NCBI RefSeq assembly: GCF_015354315.1
Contig: NZ_JADKYY010000012.1
Coordinates: forward strand, 1-64,000
DNA from: Planobacterium oryzisoli
Lineage (GTDB): Bacteria > Bacteroidota > Bacteroidia > Flavobacteriales > Weeksellaceae
Length of the DNA: 64,000 nt
Direction of reading: 5' to 3'
Under the pieces are notes generated by a model that worked only from the letters and a program-made list of their open reading frames with translations, did no database searches and was not told the DNA's origin. The first letter of the stretch is position 1; each line of letters starts with the position of its first letter. The position numbers and the translations under genes are program-made. Shown one piece after another: positions 53,237-60,703 of the stretch.

Positions 53237-54649
53237 TTAGGAGGACAGCTTGCTCTGGCAAACAAAATTACTCACTGGGACACTTCCGGTAGATTTGATG
53301 GCACCAAATCCTCCTTCCACTTCCGTGAAGTTGCGGATACCGCGCGCATTTAAGATGCTTGCCGCAATCATGCTTCGGTACCCTCCGGCGCAGTGCAAAA
53401 AGAAATGCGCTTCGGGATCCACCTCCGAGGCCCACTGAGCGATTTCATCGAGGGGTCTGCTGTAGGCCTCTTCTACGTGCTCTGCTGCGTATTCCGATGG
53501 TTTTCTAACATCCAGTACTTTGCTCTCTGGCGTATGCAGTCTACTGAACTCCTCAGCGGAGATCCTGCGCACCTGATCCGTCTCCTTACCTGCGTTTTTC
53601 CATGCCTCAAAACCGCCCTGCAGGTATCCAACCACCTGGTCGAATCCTACTCTGGAAAGCCTTGTAATGGCCTCTTCTTCGGTTCCTGGTTCACAGACCA
53701 AGAGTAGCGGCTGCTTTACATCGACAATCATAGCGCCTACCCAAGGGGCAAAGTCGCCTTTAAGACCAATGTTCACCGAATTGGGCACATAACCAATGTG
53801 GAAGTCTGCGGCGGGCCGCGTATCTAAGATAAGCGCTCCGGTATGCTCGGCGGCACTTTCGAAGTCTTCCGGGGAAAGTCCCTGCATGCCTTTTTTAAGA
53901 ACCTGTTCAAAGCTCTCATAGCCTTCCTTGTTCATGGCCACGTTCATACCGAAATATTTCGGTGGAGCGCTCAGCCCGTCCAGAACCGCTGCCATAAAAC
54001 TCTCCTTGTCTTTCTGATTCAGCGCGTAGTTGGTTTTTTTCTGATTTCCCAGCGTATCCTGCGTTTCCTTCTGCATGTTCTTCCCGCAGGCAGAGCCCGC
54101 TCCGTGCGCCGGGTATACCATCACCTCGTCCGGCAGGGGAAGGATTTTATTTGTTAGGCTCTCGTAAAGAAGTCCTGCCAGTTCCTCCTGGGTCATACTG
54201 GCTGCTTTTTGCGCCAGATCTGGACGTCCCACATCTCCTAAAAAGAGGGTGTCGCCGGAGAAAATAGCATGTTCCTTACCGTGCTCGTCCAGTAGCAGAT
54301 ACGTGGTGCTTTCCATGGTATGCCCTGGAGTGTGCATAGCTACGATCTGAATCTTTCCTAAAGGAAAAATCTCTCCGTCGTGGGCAATCTTCGCATCAAA
54401 CGAGGGCGATGCCGTTGGTCCGTAGACAATAGGTGCGCCTGTAGCTTTGGAAAGGTCCACATGGCCCGAGACAAAGTCCGCATGAAAATGCGTCTCAAAA
54501 ATGTATTTCAGCTTTACGCCGTCTTTTTCCAGTCGTTCCAGATAGGGCTGGATCTCGCGCAAAGGATCGATAATCGCTGCCTCGCCATCCGAAACAATGT
54601 AGTAGGCCCCCTGGGCAAGACATCCGGTATAAATTTGTTCTATTTTCAT
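53237..54649 (-). CDS. CstB-like persulfide dioxygenase: MBL domain plus two rhodanese domains
   Basis: A 470-aa protein. The N-terminal metallo-beta-lactamase fold has THFHADF (His54, His56, Asp58), HTPGH (His110) and SGDTLF (Asp133), the ETHE1-type non-heme iron site. Two rhodanese-like domains follow (about 255-350 and 365-460), and the last has Cys420 in CAGGYRS. This order matches CstB of Staphylococcus, which oxidises low-molecular-weight persulfides to thiosulfate. It is the first gene of an operon of rhodaneses and thioredoxin, under a TGTAAC-type operator. Confidence 0.92.
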   Translation of the reverse strand: MKIEQIYTGCLAQGAYYIVSDGEAAIIDPLREIQPYLERLEKDGVKLKYIFETHFHADFVSGHVDLSKATGAPIVYGPTASPSFDAKIAHDGEIFPLGKIQIVAMHTPGHTMESTTYLLLDEHGKEHAIFSGDTLFLGDVGRPDLAQKAASMTQEELAGLLYESLTNKILPLPDEVMVYPAHGAGSACGKNMQKETQDTLGNQKKTNYALNQKDKESFMAAVLDGLSAPPKYFGMNVAMNKEGYESFEQVLKKGMQGLSPEDFESAAEHTGALILDTRPAADFHIGYVPNSVNIGLKGDFAPWVGAMIVDVKQPLLLVCEPGTEEEAITRLSRVGFDQVVGYLQGGFEAWKNAGKETDQVRRISAEEFSRLHTPESKVLDVRKPSEYAAEHVEEAYSRPLDEIAQWASEVDPEAHFFLHCAGGYRSMIAASILNARGIRNFTEVEGGFGAIKSTGSVPVSNFVCQSKLSS

Positions 54650-54669
54650 ATCATCTGATTTTGTTAAGG

Positions 54670-54714
54670 CAAAGTTCCTTAAAAATACAAAAGGATTATG
54701 TAACCTAAATTACA
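54670..54714 (-). promoter_or_regulatory. operator TGTAAC-N4-ATTACA and -7 element before the CstB-like gene
   Basis: A 16-bp near-palindrome at 54699-54714 sits within an 11-bp perfect inverted repeat (54693-54703 with 54710-54720). A -7-like GAACTTTG is at 54677-54670 and no -33 TTTG is seen. The distance from -7 element to operator equals that before tauE, placing the operator near -43, a class II Crp/Fnr activator position. Confidence 0.72.
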
Positions 54715-54728
54715 TAATCCCTAGTCCG

Positions 54729-55118
54729 TTATTCCAGTACGTACTGTACGGCCACTCCGTCCGCTCCGGTGAGCTTTCCGCTGCTTCCCGAATCGTCCAT
54801 TTCCCAGGACAGGTCTTTGGTGCCAAAGAGCAGATTACCCGAAGAACTTACCGTCTGTCCCTTAAGCTCCACTTCCGGCTCCTGGTTCTTCTGCACTTTC
54901 ACCGCTACGCGGTCTCCCAAGGCAAAGTAGGTTACTTTTAGTACGTCGCCGGTTTCACTTCTAAAGGTTTTGGGCTCCTGCACATTGCTTACTTCGTTCG
55001 GGTCGGTAACTTTTACCTCCTCCTCTGTAGCTTCCGTAGCAGCGGTACTTTCCGCCTCGGTTTTTGTGCAGGCCACAAGCACTAGAAAAGCACTTGCTGC
55101 CAGTAGTATTTTTTTCAT
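54729..55118 (-). CDS. lipoprotein with MliC-like beta domain
   Basis: A 129-aa lipoprotein (lipobox LVAC, Cys17) with an acidic Thr/Glu-rich linker (20-50). The C-terminal beta-rich domain (FRSETGDVLKVTYFALGDRV...) resembles MliC-type lysozyme inhibitors but lacks the typical Cys pattern, so this is tentative. Its ATG overlaps the tauE stop by 4 nt; the palindrome before the CstB-like gene lies after it. Confidence 0.7.
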   Translation of the reverse strand: MKKILLAASAFLVLVACTKTEAESTAATEATEEEVKVTDPNEVSNVQEPKTFRSETGDVLKVTYFALGDRVAVKVQKNQEPEVELKGQTVSSSGNLLFGTKDLSWEMDDSGSSGKLTGADGVAVQYVLE

Positions 55119-55915
55119 AATAGAGAGTTTAAAAATAATTCTTTAATTATTATCCAGATGCCCATTACAAGAACGAACCATCCAAAAATAGGTTTTAGTT
55201 TACGTCCCTCAATTTTACGAGCCATTCTAACGCCCAGAAGGATTCCCACCACCGAAAGGGCGGTGAAGGAAAGTAGGAAGACCCAGTCTACTGCCACGCT
55301 GTCCAGTGAGGAGACAAATCCTATCAGGGAATTTATCGCAATGATAAAAAGCGAAGTGGCTACGGCCTGTTTCATGCGCATGCCTACCAGCATTACCAGG
55401 GCCGGAACGATTAAAAACCCGCCGCCGGCGCCAATAAATCCCGTGATGATTCCTACCAGAAGTCCCTGAGAAATTAGTAGCGTATCGCTTGAGACGTTCT
55501 GCACCTGAGGACGGATCCTTTCCTTCTTCTGTATCATCCTAATGGCCGAAAACAGCATCAGGGCAGCAAAGATTACCAGGATGAACATATCTTTGCTTAC
55601 CACCAGTCCGTAGCGGTTAAGGATATAGTCGGGAAGATGCGGAACGACCACCCTTCGCGAGAAGAGAATACCCAGTATGGAAGGTACCCCAAAGCGAAAC
55701 GCTGTGGTGAAATTCACCTGTCCCTGACGGATAAACCCTACCGAACCTACCGCGCTGGTGAATCCCACCACAAACAGGGAGAGTGTTGTGGCGCTCACTG
55801 CATCCATGGAAAATATATAGGCAAACACCGGAACGCTAAGGATGCTTCCTCCGCCTCCGATAAGTCCCATTACCAGCCCGATCACTACGGCCATTAAATA
55901 TCCCAGTATGTGCAT
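55115..55915 (-). CDS. tauE: TauE/SafE-family sulfite or sulfur-compound exporter
   Basis: A 266-aa protein with eight membrane helices in two repeats, each with the Gly-rich signature (LIGGGGSILSVPVF near residue 19 and GFIGAGGGFLIVPALV near 160). In Staphylococcus a tauE gene belongs to the cst regulon, and here it shares its operator type with the neighbouring CstB-like operon. Sulfite or thiosulfate export is the likely role. Confidence 0.9.
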   Translation of the reverse strand: MHILGYLMAVVIGLVMGLIGGGGSILSVPVFAYIFSMDAVSATTLSLFVVGFTSAVGSVGFIRQGQVNFTTAFRFGVPSILGILFSRRVVVPHLPDYILNRYGLVVSKDMFILVIFAALMLFSAIRMIQKKERIRPQVQNVSSDTLLISQGLLVGIITGFIGAGGGFLIVPALVMLVGMRMKQAVATSLFIIAINSLIGFVSSLDSVAVDWVFLLSFTALSVVGILLGVRMARKIEGRKLKPIFGWFVLVMGIWIIIKELFLNSLL

Positions 55916-55934
55916 ATCTTTACGCTTTTATCGG

Positions 55935-55979
55935 CAAAGGTAGCATCGGAGTTCCATAGGCAGTGTAACAAAGGTTACA
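55935..55979 (-). promoter_or_regulatory. operator TGTAAC-N4-GTTACA and -7 element TACCTTTG before tauE
   Basis: A perfect 16-bp palindrome at 55964-55979 and a consensus -7 element TACCTTTG (55942-55935). The spacing between them is identical to that before the CstB-like gene, and again no -33 TTTG is present. Confidence 0.78.
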
Positions 55980-56006
55980 GCAGTTGTTTTTAACGCTTTG
56001 CAGCAT

Positions 56007-56450
56007 TTAACCAATCTCTTTAATTGTATAGGAATTCTCGCCTACCTCCACTTTGTCGCCCGGCTGCTTACCTTTAAACTTGGCAAAGACCGGAGCGCCG
56101 TAGGAAAAACTCATTACCGGTGTTCCTTCGAAATCAAAGACCGGCACCGATACCCCTACAAAAAAGTACTTCGTATCGGTTAAAATGAGCGTCCCGTCCT
56201 CTATCTCCTGGTGGGTCTTAGAAAGTTCCTCATCGAGAAAAGCCATTTCCCGCTGCGCGTAATTGAGCAGTTTCTCAAAGCGCAGCTGCATGTCTTTTGC
56301 TTCGGCCTGACGCGAGAGGTCCTCAGGATCCAACGTGGAATCTTCATCGATATCCGAGGCAACGCGGTAGCGCTCCACTTGGTTTTTTAGATTTTCTATA
56401 ATTTTCTCCTGCTCGGCGCGGAGTCTGTCGAGTATTTCGCTTCTTTTCAT
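56007..56450 (-). CDS. GreA/GreB-like transcription factor
   Basis: A 147-aa protein with an N-terminal coiled coil (about 1-80, with acidic DIDEDSTLDPEDLSRQAEAKDMQ near its tip) and a C-terminal FKBP-like Gre domain (about 85-147). This architecture binds the RNA polymerase secondary channel. Sequence differs from canonical GreA, so whether it stimulates cleavage is open. A -7 element TAAATTTG is at 56484-56477, 27 nt before the ATG. Confidence 0.78.
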   Translation of the reverse strand: MKRSEILDRLRAEQEKIIENLKNQVERYRVASDIDEDSTLDPEDLSRQAEAKDMQLRFEKLLNYAQREMAFLDEELSKTHQEIEDGTLILTDTKYFFVGVSVPVFDFEGTPVMSFSYGAPVFAKFKGKQPGDKVEVGENSYTIKEIG

Positions 56451-56476
56451 AGCATTTTGATTTAGTGCTGTTCTAA

Positions 56477-56484
56477 CAAATTTA
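56477..56484 (-). promoter_or_regulatory. -7 element TAAATTTG of the GreA-like gene
   Basis: Minus-strand match to TAnnTTTG, 27 nt before the start; no clear -33. Confidence 0.55.
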
Positions 56485-56544
56485 CTAAAATAAACTAAGA
56501 TACCACCTCCTTCGCCCCTTTTGAAAGTGCCTGGGAACTGCCCC

Positions 56545-58566
56545 TTAGAAGGCTACTGTAAACCCGACACTTAGGCTTCTTCCAGGAGACAGGATCCGTT
56601 TTGTACGGTCCTGCGAAAGGGTGCGCGAAAGGTGCTCGGAGTACGCGGCATCAAACAGGTTGTAGACGCCCAGCTGGAAGGATGCGCCGGAAAAAACCGG
56701 GATGCGGGCCTCCAGATCTACTACATGGAACGCCTCGGTGGGAAGTTCTCCAAATTCCTTGGAGATTCTCTCCTGTTTTGCGCTGTAGCGGTATTTTACT
56801 GCGGCAGAGAATTTCTCCCAAGCGCCGTGGAGCTTTACCCGCCCGTCCAAAGGGGCTATTTCCGGCAGGGGCTCTCCAGAGTCAAAGTCTCTGGCATAAG
56901 TGTAGGCTATACCCACATCCACGCCTACGGCAGGAGTTATCTTATAGCCGGCCGAAAGGTCCATACCTGTTTTAAAGGCCTTTTCAATATTCTGGTACTG
57001 CCTAACGCCGGGACTGGTCATACTGTACTTTTTGATGTCCGATCGCTTTACCCCCGAGATATAATCCTCCAGGTAGGAGTAGAATGCGTTGGCCTGAAAA
57101 TATACATCCTGGGTCTTATAAGTAAAGATAAGGTCGCTCTGGTTATTGGTCTCTGGCCGAAGCTCGGGATTGCCCAGCATCTCGTAGCTGTCGTTTCCTA
57201 CCGTAAAGAGATTTATATAGCGCTCGGTAAGACTTGCGCTGCGCTGCGCCCTGCCTGCCCAAAGCGAGAGTACCGTATTGCGGCCAAGGCTCTGGCTGTA
57301 CCCGGCGCTAAGGGAGTGGTTTAGATCCTGGGGCGAGAGCTCTCTGTAGAGCTGGCGGAAAAGCTGTGAGGGCGCTAAAGTTCTTCCCGTATTATAGTCC
57401 ATGCGGTAGGAGAGGGAAAGACGCGAAGCGTGGTAATTCTGCTGAAGCTCTGCAAAAAATCCCAAATTTTCATTGGAGGAATCCTGCCAGGCACTTCCGT
57501 CACGGGGCTTCATCGTAGGAGGAGAAATCATCCGCAGATTCTCCGCCCCTTCTTTTTTATAATCCAGTCCTGCGTACAGAAGACCTTTCCCTAAACGAAA
57601 CTTCGCTTCGCTTCGCGCTCCGTAGGTTTTTGAAGCCACATCGGAGACCATCATCCCATTGGGAGTGCCCATGGAATGGTCTACATAACTGAGAAAAGAA
57701 CTAAAGTCCAGCCGCTCCAGGCGCCTGCCGTTCCATTCCATAGCATGGGATCCCTGAAGCATCCAGGTCTTGTCGTAGATAAGGTCCATGTTGAGTGCAG
57801 CAAACTCCACGTCCCGCCCCTGGTTGTTGCTCACCTGCAGCGCGCTGGAGTGCACCTCGTTCCATTGGGCGTTTAGCTTGCTGCCCACACTGTAGCGCAG
57901 GAATTTTGAGCGCACCGTGGCTCCATTGCCGTCCTTATAGGAATCGCCTTTCTGGTGGCTGCCGAAAATGTCCCAGACGATCTTTTTTCCGGAAAGGCTC
58001 GCTGCCGCCTCATTGCGGGTAATAGAGCCGTTGCTTTCAAAGGCAGCGGAATATCTGCCGCTAAGGCGTCGGGTATCGCGGTACTCGGCAGGCACGGTCT
58101 TAAAGTTGATGGTGCCCCCAAGGCTTGGTCCCGTCCGGAAATGGTAGGGTCCTTTGTAGATCTCTGCCTGCTCGATCATATTCATATTGATCTGGCTTAC
58201 CGCAGGGTCCATCCGGCTAGGACACGCGTTTATGGCATGGCCCATACCGTCGATAACAATGTTGAGCTGTTCGTATTTAAAGCCCCGAAGCACCGGATCG
58301 GTCGCGTAGTTTCCGGACTTGCGGATGCCGCTGAACTCGGGTCTGCTGGAGAGGAATTCCCCTGCGTCGTGGTTCAAGAAATCGGAGGTGGAAGTGTATA
58401 GTTTTTCCTGATGCTTGGTTTTAGGATTCAGCTTGGTGATGCGGACCATTTCAATGTCCTGCAGAGTGAGGCTGTCTTGGGACTGCCCATAGGCAAAAGC
58501 GCAGAAATAAACAGCACCTGCCAGGAGTCCTTTCTGTAGGACCCCATAAGAGTGTAGTGGTTTCAT
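56545..58566 (-). CDS. TonB-dependent copper receptor, OprC/NosA type
   Basis: A 673-aa outer-membrane receptor with a signal peptide (about 1-30). The plug domain (about 45-165) has the copper-receptor motif CPSRMDP (Cys115, Met119), equivalent to the CxxxM copper site of OprC, and the GPYHFRTGPSLGGTINFKT plug end. A 22-strand barrel ends in FTVAF. It imports copper in the family. It follows the Cys-rich small protein gene; a strong RNA hairpin lies 8 nt before its start. Confidence 0.9.
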   Translation of the reverse strand: MKPLHSYGVLQKGLLAGAVYFCAFAYGQSQDSLTLQDIEMVRITKLNPKTKHQEKLYTSTSDFLNHDAGEFLSSRPEFSGIRKSGNYATDPVLRGFKYEQLNIVIDGMGHAINACPSRMDPAVSQINMNMIEQAEIYKGPYHFRTGPSLGGTINFKTVPAEYRDTRRLSGRYSAAFESNGSITRNEAAASLSGKKIVWDIFGSHQKGDSYKDGNGATVRSKFLRYSVGSKLNAQWNEVHSSALQVSNNQGRDVEFAALNMDLIYDKTWMLQGSHAMEWNGRRLERLDFSSFLSYVDHSMGTPNGMMVSDVASKTYGARSEAKFRLGKGLLYAGLDYKKEGAENLRMISPPTMKPRDGSAWQDSSNENLGFFAELQQNYHASRLSLSYRMDYNTGRTLAPSQLFRQLYRELSPQDLNHSLSAGYSQSLGRNTVLSLWAGRAQRSASLTERYINLFTVGNDSYEMLGNPELRPETNNQSDLIFTYKTQDVYFQANAFYSYLEDYISGVKRSDIKKYSMTSPGVRQYQNIEKAFKTGMDLSAGYKITPAVGVDVGIAYTYARDFDSGEPLPEIAPLDGRVKLHGAWEKFSAAVKYRYSAKQERISKEFGELPTEAFHVVDLEARIPVFSGASFQLGVYNLFDAAYSEHLSRTLSQDRTKRILSPGRSLSVGFTVAF

Positions 58567-58573
58567 AAGGGAA

Positions 58574-58634
58574 GTGATTTAAATGATAAATGGGCTAATA
58601 GGGAGGCGCAAAGTGCCCCCGGCATTTAAATCAC
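58574..58634 (-). promoter_or_regulatory. intercistronic inverted-repeat RNA structure before the copper receptor
   Basis: A perfect 12-bp inverted repeat (58574-58585 with 58623-58634) encloses a second GC-rich hairpin (58601-58607 with 58615-58620, one bulge). It covers the stop codon of the upstream gene and ends 8 nt before the receptor ATG, so it could mask the ribosome site or protect the mRNA. No T tract follows on the minus side. Confidence 0.7.
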
Positions 58635-58994
58635 AGCCTCGGGAGGCTGACCCATAGGGGTGTAGTCCTGGAAAAATAGGCGCTGAGAGGGATGCCGTGG
58701 AACGGCTTGGGAAGAGTCTAAGGTATTCTCTTTATCCAGCGTTAATGAAGGTTCACTTAAGACATAATGAAATTCCAGACTTAGTTTGGTGAGTCCCAGC
58801 CGCGACTCTCCGTCCTGGGACTGCTCGCTCATCTGGCATTTACCCTCGCACTTGAGTTCCGGTTTGTCTTTATTCAGGCAGTAGGTCTCATAGTACGACT
58901 GGTTCAGGCGGTAGTCCATATAAATCAGCGCCTCCCCCTGACTAAAGAGAAAAACGCAGAATGTGGTTATAAAATAGAGTACGCCTTTATACAT
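58626..58994 (-). CDS. Cys-rich exported small protein linked to the copper receptor
   Basis: A 122-aa protein with an N-terminal hydrophobic export segment (about 4-22) and a central CLNKDKPELKCEGKC motif (Cys39, Cys49, Cys53) that could bind metal. The remainder is polar. Small proteins with this Cys-Asn-Lys-Asp...Cys...Gly-Lys-Cys pattern occur upstream of metal-type TonB receptors in other Bacteroidota. Upstream in-frame codons are not used, because the -7 element TACCTTTG at 59009-59002 puts the transcript start almost at this ATG. Confidence 0.75.
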   Translation of the reverse strand: MYKGVLYFITTFCVFLFSQGEALIYMDYRLNQSYYETYCLNKDKPELKCEGKCQMSEQSQDGESRLGLTKLSLEFHYVLSEPSLTLDKENTLDSSQAVPRHPSQRLFFQDYTPMGQPPEAVI

Positions 58995-59001
58995 TACTTC
59001 G

Positions 59002-59009
59002 CAAAGGTA
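59002..59009 (-). promoter_or_regulatory. -7 element TACCTTTG of the copper-receptor operon
   Basis: Minus-strand match to TAnnTTTG ending 7 nt before the ATG. The transcript would have almost no leader. Confidence 0.55.
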
Positions 59010-59133
59010 CGCAGTTGCAAATGCAGCGCGGTATGCGCAGGCGCACATTTGCCTTATGATACATATCAGTGGTGGGAACGGACTTTTTTGGTTTTGAATG
59101 AAATCACTACATTTAGATTCCAAATACAATGCT

Positions 59134-60666
59134 ATGTCCCGAAAAGAATCATTTATCAGTGAAGTACAGAGTGGATACCAAACCAAAGGAGCAGCCCTGG
59201 TGTTGGGTAAGGCCATGTTGGAAGGCGAGGTTTTAAAAGAAGCCCAGGTCTCCATCCCGCTTAAGACCATCAACCGGCACGGTCTCATTGCCGGTGCTAC
59301 CGGTACGGGTAAAACCAAGACGGTGCAGGTCTTTGCCGAGCAGCTCTCCCACCATGGAGTCCCTTCCCTGGTACTGGATATCAAAGGGGACTTTTCCGGG
59401 ATTGCCAAAGAGGGAGAGCGCAATGAAATCATCTCGGAGCGCTACGCAAAGACCGCTTTGGAGTGGAACCCGACCGCTTTTCCGGTGGAGCTTCTCACCA
59501 TTTCCCAGGAGCCGGGCGTTCGGCTTCGTGCTACGGTGACCGAGTTCGGGCCCTTGCTTCTTTCCAAGATCCTGCTTTTAAACGATACCCAAGCCAGTAT
59601 CATGTCCATCGTCTTCAAATACAGCGACGATTACGGACTGCCGCTGGTGGATCTGGAAGACCTTAAAAAACTCCTTCAGTACCTTACCCAGGACCCGGAA
59701 GGGAAAGCCCAGATGCAGCAAAGCTACGGGGCCATCTCTTCCGCTTCCTTGGGCGCAATCCTTCGCTCCATTGTGGCCCTGGAGCAGCAGGGCGCAGCCC
59801 TTCTTTTCGGGGAACCCAGCTTCCAGGTGGAAGACCTGGTCCAGCAGCGCGGGGGGAAAGGAGTGGTAAATATCCTTCGGGTGAGCGATATCCAAAGCCG
59901 CCCGCAGCTTTTCTCCACCTTCATGCTCTCACTCTTTGCCGAGATCTATATGAATTTCCCGGAAGAAGGCGATACGGGAAAACCCCGGCTGGTCCTGTTC
60001 ATTGACGAAGCGCACCTTATTTTCAAGGAGGCGTCGCGCACCCTTCTGGACCAGATCGAGACCATGGTAAAGCTCATCCGCTCTAAAGGCGTGGGGATTT
60101 ATTTTATTACCCAGATACCGGGCGATGTGCCGCAGGCCGTGCTCTCCCAGCTGGGCCTTAAAATCCAGCATGCCCTGAGAGGGTTTACCGCGAAAGACAA
60201 AAAAGAAATCGCCAAGGCGGTGGAAAACTATCCCGAAACAGAGTACTATGAGGCCTCTACACTGATCCAAAACCTAGGAATCGGAGAGGCCTTTGTAACG
60301 GCGCTCAGCGAGAAAGGTATCCCCACGCCCCTGGTCCATACCTATCTGATTTCGCCCGAGTCGCGGATGAATGTCCTAACGCAGGAGGAGGTTCTGGAAC
60401 TCACGCGCTCCTCGGAGCTTGCAGCGCGCTACGGAAAGGAAGTAAACAAGGAATCGGCCTACGAAATTCTGGTAGAGCGCATGGAAAAGGCTACTGCTCA
60501 GGCTCCTGAGCAGCAGAAACGTTCCACGCGCAAGGAAAAGCCCACGCCCGGAATGCTCGAAAGCGTTCTAAGCACGCGGGCCGGTCGGACCTTCACCAGT
60601 ACGCTGGCCCGGGAGGGTGCGAAATTCGTTTTGGGAATGCTGGGTCTTGGCCCACGCAGGCGGTAA
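59134..60666 (+). CDS. HerA-like ATPase, DUF853 (YjgR) family
   Basis: A 510-aa FtsK/HerA-superfamily ATPase with Walker A GATGTGKT (54-61), Walker B LVLFIDEAHLIF (about 290) and the arginine/sensor region GVGIYFITQIPGDVP. The DUF853 C-terminal part ends in RTFTSTLAREGAKFVLGMLG. It probably forms a hexamer acting on DNA or protein, with no known partner here (no NurA). The start at 59134 is preferred over 59098 because a near-consensus -7 (TACATTTA, 59108-59115) lies between them. Confidence 0.88.
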   Translation: MSRKESFISEVQSGYQTKGAALVLGKAMLEGEVLKEAQVSIPLKTINRHGLIAGATGTGKTKTVQVFAEQLSHHGVPSLVLDIKGDFSGIAKEGERNEIISERYAKTALEWNPTAFPVELLTISQEPGVRLRATVTEFGPLLLSKILLLNDTQASIMSIVFKYSDDYGLPLVDLEDLKKLLQYLTQDPEGKAQMQQSYGAISSASLGAILRSIVALEQQGAALLFGEPSFQVEDLVQQRGGKGVVNILRVSDIQSRPQLFSTFMLSLFAEIYMNFPEEGDTGKPRLVLFIDEAHLIFKEASRTLLDQIETMVKLIRSKGVGIYFITQIPGDVPQAVLSQLGLKIQHALRGFTAKDKKEIAKAVENYPETEYYEASTLIQNLGIGEAFVTALSEKGIPTPLVHTYLISPESRMNVLTQEEVLELTRSSELAARYGKEVNKESAYEILVERMEKATAQAPEQQKRSTRKEKPTPGMLESVLSTRAGRTFTSTLAREGAKFVLGMLGLGPRRR

Positions 60667-60678
60667 GCTGTAAATGTG

Positions 60679-60686
60679 TAAATTTG
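60679..60686 (+). promoter_or_regulatory. -7 element TAAATTTG before the exonuclease gene
   Basis: A match to TAnnTTTG, 17 nt before the ATG at 60704. Confidence 0.55.
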
Positions 60687-60703
60687 GGGTCAGTTAACAG
60701 CAC

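Noticed and set aside
58995-59432. N-terminal extension of the Cys-rich protein frame to 268 codons
   Set aside because: The extension is antisense to the HerA-like ATPase gene and lies upstream of the -7 element; the true start is 58994.
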